DNA from: JAEUHO01 sp046350655
GTDB lineage: Bacteria; Planctomycetota; PLA2; JAEUHO01
Length of the DNA: 64,000 nucleotides
NCBI GenBank assembly: GCA_046350655.1
Contig: JAXMAB010000006.1
Span: 124,001-188,000 of the forward strand
Direction: 5' to 3'
Position 1 is the first letter of the stretch. Each line of letters begins with the position of its first letter. The position numbers were made by a program, and so were the translations under genes. Positions 43,793 through 51,554 of the stretch are shown one piece after another. Below the pieces are notes generated by a model that worked only from the letters and a program-made list of their open reading frames with translations, did not search any database and was not told the DNA's origin.

Positions 43793-45307
43793 TCAGCGCG
43801 CGAGCTGCACGTCGTCGCGGAGCGCGTCCTCGATGAAGGAGCGCGTCTTCTGGTCCACCCAGTGGTGGCGGACCAGCGGACGGATCTTCTCGAACGCGGG
43901 CGCGGGCCGGCCGAACTCGCGGTAGAGGACGTGGAACTCCGACATCGTCTCGATCGGCTCGCTCCACGTCCGGTCGGCCATCTTCGTCGCGGCCTCGTAG
44001 ATCGGGAGGTCGGAGCTCTGGGCCGAGTTGAAGATGCCCTTGCGGAACGCGGCCTGGGCGGGCGGCTTCGTCCGCTCGATCTCGGCGCGCAGCGCGTCCG
44101 CCGTCTCGGGCTTCGCGCCCGAGCGCGCGCGGCGCAGCAGCTCGTGGGCCCGGCGGAGCGCCTCCTCGCGCGGCGGCCGGGCCTCGCGTCCCGTGACCTG
44201 CTTGCTGCCCGCGAACCCGAAGATGAACTGGGTGCAGACGACGCTGCCGCCGTACTCCGTGGTCGCGCCCTTCGCGTACTGCTTGACGATGTCGGCGTCG
44301 GTCGCCAGGTTCCAGTACTTCATCCGCAGCGCGAACAGGCCCCGGCGGTACGCGCTCGCCTTCAGCTCGGCGACCGGGACGCCGTAGCGCACGAGCAGGA
44401 AGTCGTCGAACGAGAGCGCCTTGTGATTCGGGTCGATGGCCTCCTCGAGCATCTGCTCGTAGACCGGCCGCTCGAGCTTCAGCGCGGCGTCGACGTCCTC
44501 CGGCGTGAAGGACAGGCCCTCGGCCTCGAGGAGGAGGCTGATGCAGTGCTCCTTCAGGTAGCGGCCGACCTCGCTCTCGCCGAGGCGGAGGTAGAGCTCC
44601 TCGCCGAGGCGCTCCTCGCCGATGTCGGCGCCGTTCACGCGCGCGACGACGCCCGCGGGCAGGCCCTGGCGCTCGATCTTCGCCCGCTGCATGAGCTGGC
44701 CCGCGACGACGTCGACCTGCGCGAGCCGCGCGTTCTCGTCCTTCGGCAGCGTGTCGCCGAGGTACGCCTTGTGCGACGCGATGCGGTCCTTGCGGATCAT
44801 GGTCTCGACGCGCGTGCGGAAGACCTCCGGCGGCATCCCCATGGCCTTGATGACGTCGGCGAGGCTCTGCTCGCCGCGGCTCTTCTCGCGCGTCTGCTGG
44901 TCGAGCTGGCGGTACCGCTCGGCGTAGTCGTCGCTCGTGACCGAGATCCCGAGCCGGTCGGCCTCCTGGCGGACCACGGTCTCCTCGATCACGATCTGCA
45001 GCACCGTGGACGGGCCGCTGCGCGGGTCGGCGAGGTCCTTGCGCACGCGCTCGACGAGCACGCGGCGGAAGTCGCGCAGGAGCACGTCCTTCCCGCGCAC
45101 GCGGGCGACCACGCCGGGCGGGAGCGGCTCGCGCGGCGCCGGCTTCGGCGCGGCGGGCGGCGCGGCGGGCGCGGGGACGGGCGGCGCGGCGGGCGCGGGG
45201 ACGGGCGGCGGGGCGGGCGGCGCGTCGGCGGCGAGGGCCGGGCGCGCGACCGCGGCCACGAGGACGAGCGCGAGCGGCGCGGGGATCGACCGGCGGGTGG
45301 GGGTCAC
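43793..45307 (-). CDS. SurA-like periplasmic chaperone/peptidyl-prolyl isomerase-type protein
   Basis: 504 residues from GTG at 45307 with GAGGTG upstream. Signal peptide (about 1-27), then a Pro/Ala linker. Two copies of a SurA_N-type chaperone domain follow. The first has PPGVVARVRGKDVLLRDFRR and EETVVRQEADRLGISVTSDD. The second has PAGVVARVNGADIGEERLGE and LLLEAEGLSFTPEDVDAALK. A parvulin-like region (ATKMADRTWSEPIETMSEFH then VLYREFGRPAPAFEKIRPLV) ends the protein. SurA family members carry outer-membrane proteins across the periplasm. The duplicated N-domain is unusual. A repeat copy encodes GREARPP (44177-44193). Confidence 0.8.
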   Translation of the reverse strand: MTPTRRSIPAPLALVLVAAVARPALAADAPPAPPPVPAPAAPPVPAPAAPPAAPKPAPREPLPPGVVARVRGKDVLLRDFRRVLVERVRKDLADPRSGPSTVLQIVIEETVVRQEADRLGISVTSDDYAERYRQLDQQTREKSRGEQSLADVIKAMGMPPEVFRTRVETMIRKDRIASHKAYLGDTLPKDENARLAQVDVVAGQLMQRAKIERQGLPAGVVARVNGADIGEERLGEELYLRLGESEVGRYLKEHCISLLLEAEGLSFTPEDVDAALKLERPVYEQMLEEAIDPNHKALSFDDFLLVRYGVPVAELKASAYRRGLFALRMKYWNLATDADIVKQYAKGATTEYGGSVVCTQFIFGFAGSKQVTGREARPPREEALRRAHELLRRARSGAKPETADALRAEIERTKPPAQAAFRKGIFNSAQSSDLPIYEAATKMADRTWSEPIETMSEFHVLYREFGRPAPAFEKIRPLVRHHWVDQKTRSFIEDALRDDVQLAR

Positions 45308-45430
45308 GGCGGGGGCACCTCGGCGCGAGGGGAGGACCGACCGAAGGTAGGGGCCCCGGGGGCGGGGTCAAGGCGGGTCCCTCTGACCGGCCCGTGACCG
45401 TCCCGGGACACCCTTCGACGACGCTTCCTG

Positions 45431-45436
45431 TAGGGT
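45431..45436 (+). promoter_or_regulatory. Candidate -10 box TAGGGT
   Basis: TAGGGT lies 7 nt before the ATG at 45444, so that ATG is favoured over the in-frame GTG at 45435, which would overlap the box. Confidence 0.45.
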
Positions 45437-45443
45437 GTCCCGG

Positions 45444-46175
45444 ATGATCCGCTCCTCCTCCCTCCTCCCCGCGCTGCTCGCCGTCGCCCTCGTGCTGCCG
45501 GCGTGCACGACCGGCGACCGCGGCCACCGCCGCCCCCGCGGCGCCGACGCCGTCCCCGGCGACGTGACGGCCGCGGCCGAGCCGCCGCCCCAGATCCCGA
45601 ACGGCCCCGAGCGCATCGAGGGGACGCCGCCGGTCCGCGTCGTGTGGGAGGCCCTCGCCGTCGAGATCGAGCAGACGCGCACGTCCCGCAACCGCCAGTC
45701 GAGCCTGCCGCAGTTCGGCGAGCCCGACCTCGAGGTCCAGCTGCTCAACGCGTCGTTCACGCCGACCCCCGACCAGACGCGCGAGATGCGCTCGCAGCGC
45801 GCCGCCGGCCGCACGGCCCGCGTCTCCGACGCCGACATGAACGACCTCCTGAAGGAGCTGCAGAAGCTCGGCTTCTTCGACTACGCCCGCCCGACCGACT
45901 CCGTCCGCCCGTACTTCGCGAGCGATCGCGCGCGCGGTCGCATCACCGTCGAGCGCGACGGCGAGAGCGTCACCCTCGTCTCCCAGCGCGGCCTCGGGCT
46001 CAACGACGCGACGAAGGAGATCCCGGGGATCTACGCGCAGGCGAAGTACGCCATCCAGATGCTCAAGAACCGCGCCCCGGCCCTCGCGGTCACCGGCGCG
46101 AAGGTGTCGCCGGCCGACCTCGACGCCATGAAGCGCTCCGGCGCGAAGGGCAGCGCCCCGGCGCCGTCGAAGTAG
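45444..46175 (+). CDS. Lipoprotein of unknown function
   Basis: 243 residues. Signal MIRSSSLLPALLAVALVLPA with Cys at residue 21 (LPAC), so lipid-anchored. A linker rich in Pro/Arg is followed by a domain with VRVVWEALAVEIEQTRTSRN, MNDLLKELQKLGFFDYARPT, RGRITVERDGESVTLVSQRG and TKEIPGIYAQAKYAIQMLKN. It resembles no family I can name. 32 bp upstream of kdsB, which appears to have its own start signal. Confidence 0.78.
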   Translation: MIRSSSLLPALLAVALVLPACTTGDRGHRRPRGADAVPGDVTAAAEPPPQIPNGPERIEGTPPVRVVWEALAVEIEQTRTSRNRQSSLPQFGEPDLEVQLLNASFTPTPDQTREMRSQRAAGRTARVSDADMNDLLKELQKLGFFDYARPTDSVRPYFASDRARGRITVERDGESVTLVSQRGLGLNDATKEIPGIYAQAKYAIQMLKNRAPALAVTGAKVSPADLDAMKRSGAKGSAPAPSK

Positions 46176-46207
46176 CGCGAGCCTCCCGGGCGGGCGAGGA
46201 TGGGGCC

Positions 46208-46945
46208 GTGATCCCCTTCGCCGTCGTCGTCCCGGCCCGCATCGCGAGCACGCGGCTCCCCGAGAAGCCGCTGCTCCGCGAGACGGGCAAGTTCCTGGTG
46301 CAGCACGCCGTCGAGCGCGCCGCGCGGGCTCCCGGCGTCGCCCGCGTCGTGGTCGCCACCGACGACGCGCGGATCGAGGCCGCCGTGCGCTCGTTCGGCG
46401 GCGAGGTCGTCCGCACCGACCCCGCGCACCCGTCCGGCACGTCCCGCTGCGCCGAGGTCGCGGCGCAGCTCGCGGAGGAGGTCGTCGTCAACGTCCAGGG
46501 CGACGAGCCCACGTTCGAGCCCGCCGACCTCACCGCGCTCGCCGCGGCGGCCGCGCGCCCCGACGTCGACATCGCCACGCTCGCGCACCCGGTCGCCCCC
46601 GAGGACGCCGCCCGCCCGAGCGTCGTCAAGGTCGTCCTGCGCGCCGACGGCACCGCGCTCTACTTCTCGCGCGCCTCCATCCCCTTCGACCGCGCGAAGC
46701 ACCGCGTCGCCGACGGCGCCCTGGCCCACGTCGGCATCTACGCGTTCCGCCGCACGCGCCTGCTCGACTACGTGCGCCTCCCCGAGGGCATGCTCGCGGG
46801 TCTCGAGTCGCTCGAGCAGCTCCGCGCGCTCGAGGCCGGCTGGCGCATCGCGGTCCTCCCCGCGACGCGTCCCGCGCTCGGCATCGACACGCCCGACGAC
46901 TACCGCCGTTTCGTCGAGCTGGTCCGCGCCGGCCGCGAGGCCTGA
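46208..46945 (+). CDS. kdsB: 3-deoxy-manno-octulosonate cytidylyltransferase
   Basis: 245 residues from GTG at 46208, with GAGGAT 6 nt upstream. It activates Kdo with CTP for lipopolysaccharide core synthesis. VVVPARIASTRLPEKPL, VVVATDDARIEAAVRSFGGE, HPSGTSRCAEVA and VVNVQGDEPTFEP are the CMP-sugar synthetase signatures, with LYFSRASIPFDR and HVGIYAFRRTRLLDYVRLPE in the second half. It implies the organism makes Kdo and so probably LPS. No other Kdo gene is in the window. Confidence 0.95.
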   Translation: MIPFAVVVPARIASTRLPEKPLLRETGKFLVQHAVERAARAPGVARVVVATDDARIEAAVRSFGGEVVRTDPAHPSGTSRCAEVAAQLAEEVVVNVQGDEPTFEPADLTALAAAAARPDVDIATLAHPVAPEDAARPSVVKVVLRADGTALYFSRASIPFDRAKHRVADGALAHVGIYAFRRTRLLDYVRLPEGMLAGLESLEQLRALEAGWRIAVLPATRPALGIDTPDDYRRFVELVRAGREA

Positions 46946-47015
46946 GGTCGGGGGCGAGCCGTCGCCGCGCGGGGATCGCTCCTCGCGACGCGCGCCCCAC
47001 TCCGTGCACCCGCTC

Positions 47016-47096
47016 CGTGCTCCCCGCGGCGTGCTCCCTGCGGCGTGCTTCCCGCGGCGTGCTCCCCGCTCGGGGGACCGCGAGGCCCGGTGGCCG
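47016..47096. repeat. 14-bp tandem repeat (four units) abutting a dispersed-repeat copy
   Basis: CGTGCTCCCCGCGG units at 47016, 47030, 47044 and 47058, each 14 bp with one or two changes. The long-form dispersed repeat GGGGGACCGCGAGGCCCGGT follows directly (47072-47096, continuing GGCCG). Between kdsB and the convergent small membrane protein. Confidence 0.75.
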
Positions 47097-47158
47097 ATCG
47101 TCCGGCCGCCTCGACCGGCGGTCCGCGTCGAGGCCGCCGGAGCCCGGCGCGCGCCGGG

Positions 47159-47350
47159 TCAGCGCGTCGCGGGCGTCGAGGGCGGCGTCGGGCTCGTGGG
47201 GCCCGGGGGCGCGGGCGCGACGCCGGCCGCGCCGCTGCCCGAGGTCGGGGGCGTGCGGGGCGCCGGCGCCGGCCGGGCCCAGCGGTCCCAGAGGAGGATC
47301 GCCGCCGCGGCGGCGAGGACGATCAGGGGGTAGAGCCAGCGTCGGCGCAC
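47159..47350 (-). CDS. Small single-span membrane protein with Pro-rich tail
   Basis: 63 residues from GTG at 47350. RRRWLYPLIVLAAAAAILLW is a positively charged start plus membrane helix, followed by DRWARPAPAPRTPPTSGSG and a Pro/Thr tail. CACCCT lies 6 nt before the GTG, in the position where other genes have TAnnnT. It is convergent with kdsB and divergent from pyrG. No family known. Moderate doubt, because low-complexity frames are common in such GC-rich DNA. Confidence 0.45.
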   Translation of the reverse strand: MRRRWLYPLIVLAAAAAILLWDRWARPAPAPRTPPTSGSGAAGVAPAPPGPTSPTPPSTPATR

Positions 47351-47536
47351 GACGGTAGGGTGCCCGCACCCCCGGGTCCGGCGGAGGATTGACGCGGGCG
47401 TGCCCCCGGTGGCTCCACCAGAACCCCGGGTTCTCCGAGGTTCCCGGGGCGTCCCCCCCCGGCCGTACATGTCCCGCCCGGGTTGGGTCCGGGCCCCGGC
47501 GGCGGGTAGCCTTCGCCTTTCCCGGGAGCGAGTGCG

Positions 47537-49162
47537 ATGGCGAAGTTCATCTTCGTGACCGGCGGTGTGACCTCCAGCCTCGGCAAGGGGCTCACGAGCG
47601 CCTCGATCGGGCTCCTCCTCGAGGCCCACGGCTTCAAGGTCGCGCACCAGAAGCTCGACCCGTACATCAACGTGGACCCGGGCACGATGTCGCCGTACCA
47701 GCACGGCGAGGTCTACGTCACCGACGACGGCGCCGAGACCGACCTCGACCTCGGGCACTACGAGCGCTTCACGCACGCTTCACTGACGAAGCACAGCAAC
47801 TACACGACGGGGAAGATCTACTCCGGGGTGATCGCGAAGGAGCGGCGCGGCGACTACCTGGGCAAGACGGTCCAGGTGATCCCGCACATCACCGACGAGA
47901 TCAAGGCGGGCATCCGCCGCGCGGCCGACGGCGCCGACGTGCTGATCTGCGAGATCGGCGGCACGGTGGGCGACATCGAGGGGCTGCCGTTCCTCGAGGC
48001 GATCCGGCAGTTCGCGCTGGAGGCCGGCCGCGAGAACACCGCGTTCGTGCACCTGACGCTGCTGCCGTTCCTGCGCGCGAGCGGCGAGCTCAAGACGAAG
48101 CCGAGCCAGCACTCCGTGCAGAAGCTGCGCGAGATCGGCGTGCAGCCCGACGTGCTCGTGTGCCGCACGGAGCACCCGATCAGCGAGGAGATCCGGCAGA
48201 AGCTCTCGTTGTTCTGCAACGTGCCGCTGAAGGCCGTGATCGAGGAGTGCGACGTCGCGTTCTCGATCTACGAGGTGCCGCAGATGCTGACGGAGCAGGG
48301 CCTCGACCGGCTGCTGCTCGACCGGCTCGGCCTGCGGAGCGAGGGCGCGCGGCTCGACGACTACCACAAGCTGCTCGACGTGATCCGCAACCCGCGCGGG
48401 CAGGTCGAGGTCGCGCTCGTCGGCAAGTACATCGCGCTGACGGACGCGTACAAGTCGGTCTACGAGTCGATCTCGCACGGCGGGTTCGCGTCGCAGGTGA
48501 AGGTGCGCGTGCGGCGCGTGCAGGCCGAGGACGTGCGGCCGGAGAACGTCGAGCAGCTGCTCTCGGGGGTGCACGGCGTCGTGGTCCCGGGCGGCTTCGG
48601 CAGCCGCGGCATCGAGGGCAAGATCGAGGCGATCCGGTGGGCGCGCGAGACGGGCACCCCGTTCTTCGGCCTCTGCCTCGGCATGCAGTGCGCCACGATC
48701 GAGGTCGCGCGGCACCTCGCGGGCCTCGACGCGGCGCACTCGACGGAGTTCGACCCGGACACCCCGCACCCGGTGATCGACCTGATGGCCGACCAGAAGG
48801 GCCTCGAGAAGGGCGGCACGATGCGCCTCGGCGCGTTCCGCTGCGCCCTGCGCGCGGGGACGCGCGCGCGGGCGGCGTACGGCGACGAGACGATCCACGA
48901 GCGCCACCGGCACCGCTACGAGTTCAACAACGCCTACCGCGAGCGGCTCGAGGCCGCGGGCCTCGTGATCGGCGGGACGAACCCCGAGCGCGACCTCGTG
49001 GAGATCGTGGAGCTGCGCGACCACCCCTGGTTCGTGGGCGTGCAGTTCCACCCCGAGTTCAAGAGCCGGCCGACGGCGCCGCACCCGCTCTTCCGCGACT
49101 TCATCTCGGCCGCCCTCCGCCACCAGGAGAGCGGCGTGGGCAATCCGACGTCGGGCGCCTGA
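47537..49162 (+). CDS. pyrG: CTP synthase
   Basis: 541 residues, the usual length. It makes CTP from UTP, ATP and glutamine. N-terminal synthetase domain: FIFVTGGVTSSLGKGLTSAS (P-loop), KLDPYINVDPGTMSPYQHGE, DLDLGHYERF. C-terminal class I glutaminase: GFGSRGIEGKIEAIRWARET, catalytic Cys in FFGLCLGMQCATIEVARHLA, and the His-Glu pair in GVQFHPEFKSRPTAPHPLF. ATG at 47537 lies downstream of a TAGCCT box and a weak GGGAG site. CTP is also needed by the neighbouring kdsB. Confidence 0.97.
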   Translation: MAKFIFVTGGVTSSLGKGLTSASIGLLLEAHGFKVAHQKLDPYINVDPGTMSPYQHGEVYVTDDGAETDLDLGHYERFTHASLTKHSNYTTGKIYSGVIAKERRGDYLGKTVQVIPHITDEIKAGIRRAADGADVLICEIGGTVGDIEGLPFLEAIRQFALEAGRENTAFVHLTLLPFLRASGELKTKPSQHSVQKLREIGVQPDVLVCRTEHPISEEIRQKLSLFCNVPLKAVIEECDVAFSIYEVPQMLTEQGLDRLLLDRLGLRSEGARLDDYHKLLDVIRNPRGQVEVALVGKYIALTDAYKSVYESISHGGFASQVKVRVRRVQAEDVRPENVEQLLSGVHGVVVPGGFGSRGIEGKIEAIRWARETGTPFFGLCLGMQCATIEVARHLAGLDAAHSTEFDPDTPHPVIDLMADQKGLEKGGTMRLGAFRCALRAGTRARAAYGDETIHERHRHRYEFNNAYRERLEAAGLVIGGTNPERDLVEIVELRDHPWFVGVQFHPEFKSRPTAPHPLFRDFISAALRHQESGVGNPTSGA

Positions 49163-49262
49163 ACCGGCGCTGCGAGGCGGCCCGGGGCGTCGTGGGCCCC
49201 GCGAAGGCGCTCGCGCGGCCGGGCGTGGTGTCGATCGGAACCCGGGCCAGCGCCGGCGGCGA

Positions 49263-49281
49263 GCGGGCCTTGCGTCCCGGG
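49263..49281. repeat. Dispersed repeat copy upstream of the metal operon
   Basis: GCGGGCCTTGCGTCCCGGG, with one change (CTTG for CTCG), about 40 bp before the first gene of the efflux operon. Confidence 0.65.
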
Positions 49282-49308
49282 AGTGCGAGTGCGGCGCGAG
49301 AAGTGTGG

Positions 49309-49314
49309 TATAAG
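49309..49314 (+). promoter_or_regulatory. Candidate -10 box TATAAG of the metal-efflux operon
   Basis: TATAAG in an AT-rich patch (GTGTGGTATAAGCAACAGGC), unusual for this GC-rich sequence, 8 nt before the TTG start at 49323. It differs from the TAnnnT boxes elsewhere, so this operon may be controlled differently, for example by a metal sensor. No clear operator dyad seen. Confidence 0.45.
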
Positions 49315-49322
49315 CAACAGGC

Positions 49323-49760
49323 TTGTCGCACCGCCTCCTCCCCACGCTGCTCGCGATCGCCGTCGCCGTGCTCTTCGGCGCGGTGCCGCTGCGCGAATGC
49401 CACGCCGCCGAGGGCGGGGGCGTCGTGCTGGCGGGAGCGCACGCCCACGACGGCGGGTGCTGCGCGCCGTCGGCGCCCGAGGCCGACGCGTGTCCCTGCG
49501 GGCACCGCCACGCGCCGGAGACGCCTCCGGGGCGCGACGGCCACGCGCCGTGCTGCGTGGACGCCGCCGCGTCGATCTTCGCGGCGGTCGCCGAGGTGGC
49601 GCTGCCGCCGGCCGGGTTCGCCGGGGTCGTGACGGTCCCCGCGGACCTCGCGCTCGCGACGGACGCGGCGCGGGTCGAGCGCGCCGGGCGCGACGGCCAC
49701 GGGCCGGCGCCGGGCGACGGACCGCCGGACGGCGTCGTCGCCGTCGTCCTCCTCCGCTGA
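49323..49760 (+). CDS. Exported Cys/His-rich protein, probable metal binder
   Basis: 145 residues from TTG at 49323; no ATG or GTG is usable upstream. A signal peptide (PTLLAIAVAVLFGAVPL) precedes a Cys/His-rich stretch, REC then GAHAHDGGCCAPSAPEADAC, PCGHRHAPE and GHAPCCVDA, with about seven Cys and as many His. This suggests binding of soft or borderline metals such as Cu, Zn, Cd or Co. It opens a five-gene metal-efflux cluster and is probably a periplasmic sponge or sensor. No named family. Confidence 0.7.
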   Translation: MSHRLLPTLLAIAVAVLFGAVPLRECHAAEGGGVVLAGAHAHDGGCCAPSAPEADACPCGHRHAPETPPGRDGHAPCCVDAAASIFAAVAEVALPPAGFAGVVTVPADLALATDAARVERAGRDGHGPAPGDGPPDGVVAVVLLR

Positions 49761-49832
49761 CCTCCGGGATCGAGGCCGCCCGAACGGTTCGGGCGCGCCG
49801 GTCCCGTCGTAGGTCGTGCGGAGGTCCACGTC

Positions 49833-51554
49833 GTGAGCGAACGAGAAGCGTCGTCGGAGTCCCCTGCCCCGGGTACGGGCGGGGTGCGGGGGCCGCGTGC
49901 GGGGCGGATCGTCCGCGGGGTCGCGGGGGCGGTCACCGCCGCGCTGCTCGTCGGGGCCGGGCTCGCGGGCGGGTGGGTCGCCGCGCGCCAGGGCACCGGG
50001 CACGCCGGTCACGGCGCGGAGCCCGAGGGCGAGGACGCCCACGGGCACGCGCACGGCGGCGCGACGCGGCTCTCGCCGCAGACGCTCGCCAACCTCGGCG
50101 TCGAGTTCGCCGAGCTGCGGCCGACCGACTTCGTGCGCACGCGCGACGTCCCGGGCGTGCTCGAGCGGCGGCCGGACGCGCGGCGGCCGGTGTACGCGCC
50201 GGTGGCCGGGCGGCTGCGGAAGGTGACGTCGCGCGCGGGCGACCGCGTGCCGGCGGGCGCGACGCTCGCGGAGGTCGTCCGCGACCCGTTCCCGCGGCCC
50301 GTGCTGACGCTCACCGACGCGGTGCTGCGGCCGCTGAACGAGGACTTCCACCGGTCGGTGGCGGAGCTGCGCACGGCCGGGCACTCGCTCGCGATCGTGC
50401 GGGAGGAGCTCGCGCGGATCCGGAAGATCCTCGCCGACAGCGCGGGCGCGGGGACCCTGCCGACGAAGACCGAGATCGACCTGTCGTACGAGGAGCGTCG
50501 CGCGGACCGGGCGCTCGAGAGCGCGCGCGCCGAGGCGAAGCGGCACGGGCTGACCGACGAGGAGGTCGCGGCGGTCGAGGCCGGGGCGGGCTCGCCGCTC
50601 GACCAGCCGCCGGTGCTGCGGATCCTCCAGCGCAACGGGCTGTGGTCGCCCGAGGCGGCGGCGGTGCACGCGCTCCTGCCGGAGCCGGTGCGCGCGCTGC
50701 CGTTCGCGGCGGCCCTGCTCGGGGAGCTCGCGGGCTCGCACCTGCTGCCCGCGGAGCTCGTCGCGACGCTCCGCGCGCGGCCGCGGCTGGCGGCGGCGTT
50801 CCTCGACGTCGCGGGGCTGCTGCAGGAGGGCGTGACGGTGGACGGGCTCGTCGCGCTCGACGACGCGGGCGGGCTCGCGGCGGTCGTGCCGATCGTCGCG
50901 CCCGCGGACGCGCCGGACTGGGACGTGGCCTCGGTGGCGGCGCGCGACGGCGCCCACGTCGACTCGGGCTCGGTGATCGCGGAGCTCGAGGACGCGCGGA
51001 CGCTCGTGCTCCGGCTCGCGCCCACGGGCCCGGACGTCGCGCTCCTCGAGCAGGCGTACCAGGAGCGGCGCCCGATCGTCGCGGTCCCGCTCGTGGACGG
51101 CACGGGCCCGCGCTGCGAGGGGCTGACGGTGCTCCGGCTCGACGCCGCCGAGGCGGGGACGGCGCAGGCCTCCGCGCTCGTCGAGGTCGGCAACGTCCCG
51201 CTCGTCGCCGCGGGCGGCGAGGCCGCGCGCACGCGCACGTGGGCCCTGCGGCCCGGCCTGCGCTACCTCGCGCGGGTGCCCACCGGGACGCTCGCCGGCC
51301 GGTTCGTCCTGCCGGCCGACGCGGTCATCCCGCGCGGCCCCGACAGCGTGGTGCTGCTGAAGGACGGCGCCGGGTTCCGGGCCGTCCCCGTGCGCGTCGA
51401 GTACGCCGACGCGTCCACGGTCGTCGTCGCGAACGACGGCGCGGTGTTCCCGGGCGACACGGTCGCGGTGAAGGGGGCCTACGCGCTGATGCTCGCCACG
51501 CAGGCGGGCTCGGGCGGCGGCGCCGACCCGCACGCCGGGCACAACCACGGATGA
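49833..51554 (+). CDS. RND heavy-metal efflux periplasmic adaptor subunit
   Basis: 573 residues from GTG at 49833 with CGGAGG upstream. N-terminal membrane anchor (GAVTAALLVGAGLAGGWVAA). Next is a His-rich stretch (GHAGHGAEPEGEDAHGHAHG) and a CusB/CzcB-type start of the beta domain, LSPQTLANLGVEFAELRPTD and YAPVAGRLRKVTSRAGDRVP. A helical hairpin then spans about residues 165-330, longer than usual. The barrel/MP domains follow (LAPTGPDVALLEQAYQERRP, RYLARVPTGTLAGRFVLPAD). The C-terminus is again His-rich (DPHAGHNHG). It bridges the pump to an outer-membrane channel. Its stop overlaps the pump start by ATGA. Confidence 0.85.
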   Translation: MSEREASSESPAPGTGGVRGPRAGRIVRGVAGAVTAALLVGAGLAGGWVAARQGTGHAGHGAEPEGEDAHGHAHGGATRLSPQTLANLGVEFAELRPTDFVRTRDVPGVLERRPDARRPVYAPVAGRLRKVTSRAGDRVPAGATLAEVVRDPFPRPVLTLTDAVLRPLNEDFHRSVAELRTAGHSLAIVREELARIRKILADSAGAGTLPTKTEIDLSYEERRADRALESARAEAKRHGLTDEEVAAVEAGAGSPLDQPPVLRILQRNGLWSPEAAAVHALLPEPVRALPFAAALLGELAGSHLLPAELVATLRARPRLAAAFLDVAGLLQEGVTVDGLVALDDAGGLAAVVPIVAPADAPDWDVASVAARDGAHVDSGSVIAELEDARTLVLRLAPTGPDVALLEQAYQERRPIVAVPLVDGTGPRCEGLTVLRLDAAEAGTAQASALVEVGNVPLVAAGGEAARTRTWALRPGLRYLARVPTGTLAGRFVLPADAVIPRGPDSVVLLKDGAGFRAVPVRVEYADASTVVVANDGAVFPGDTVAVKGAYALMLATQAGSGGGADPHAGHNHG

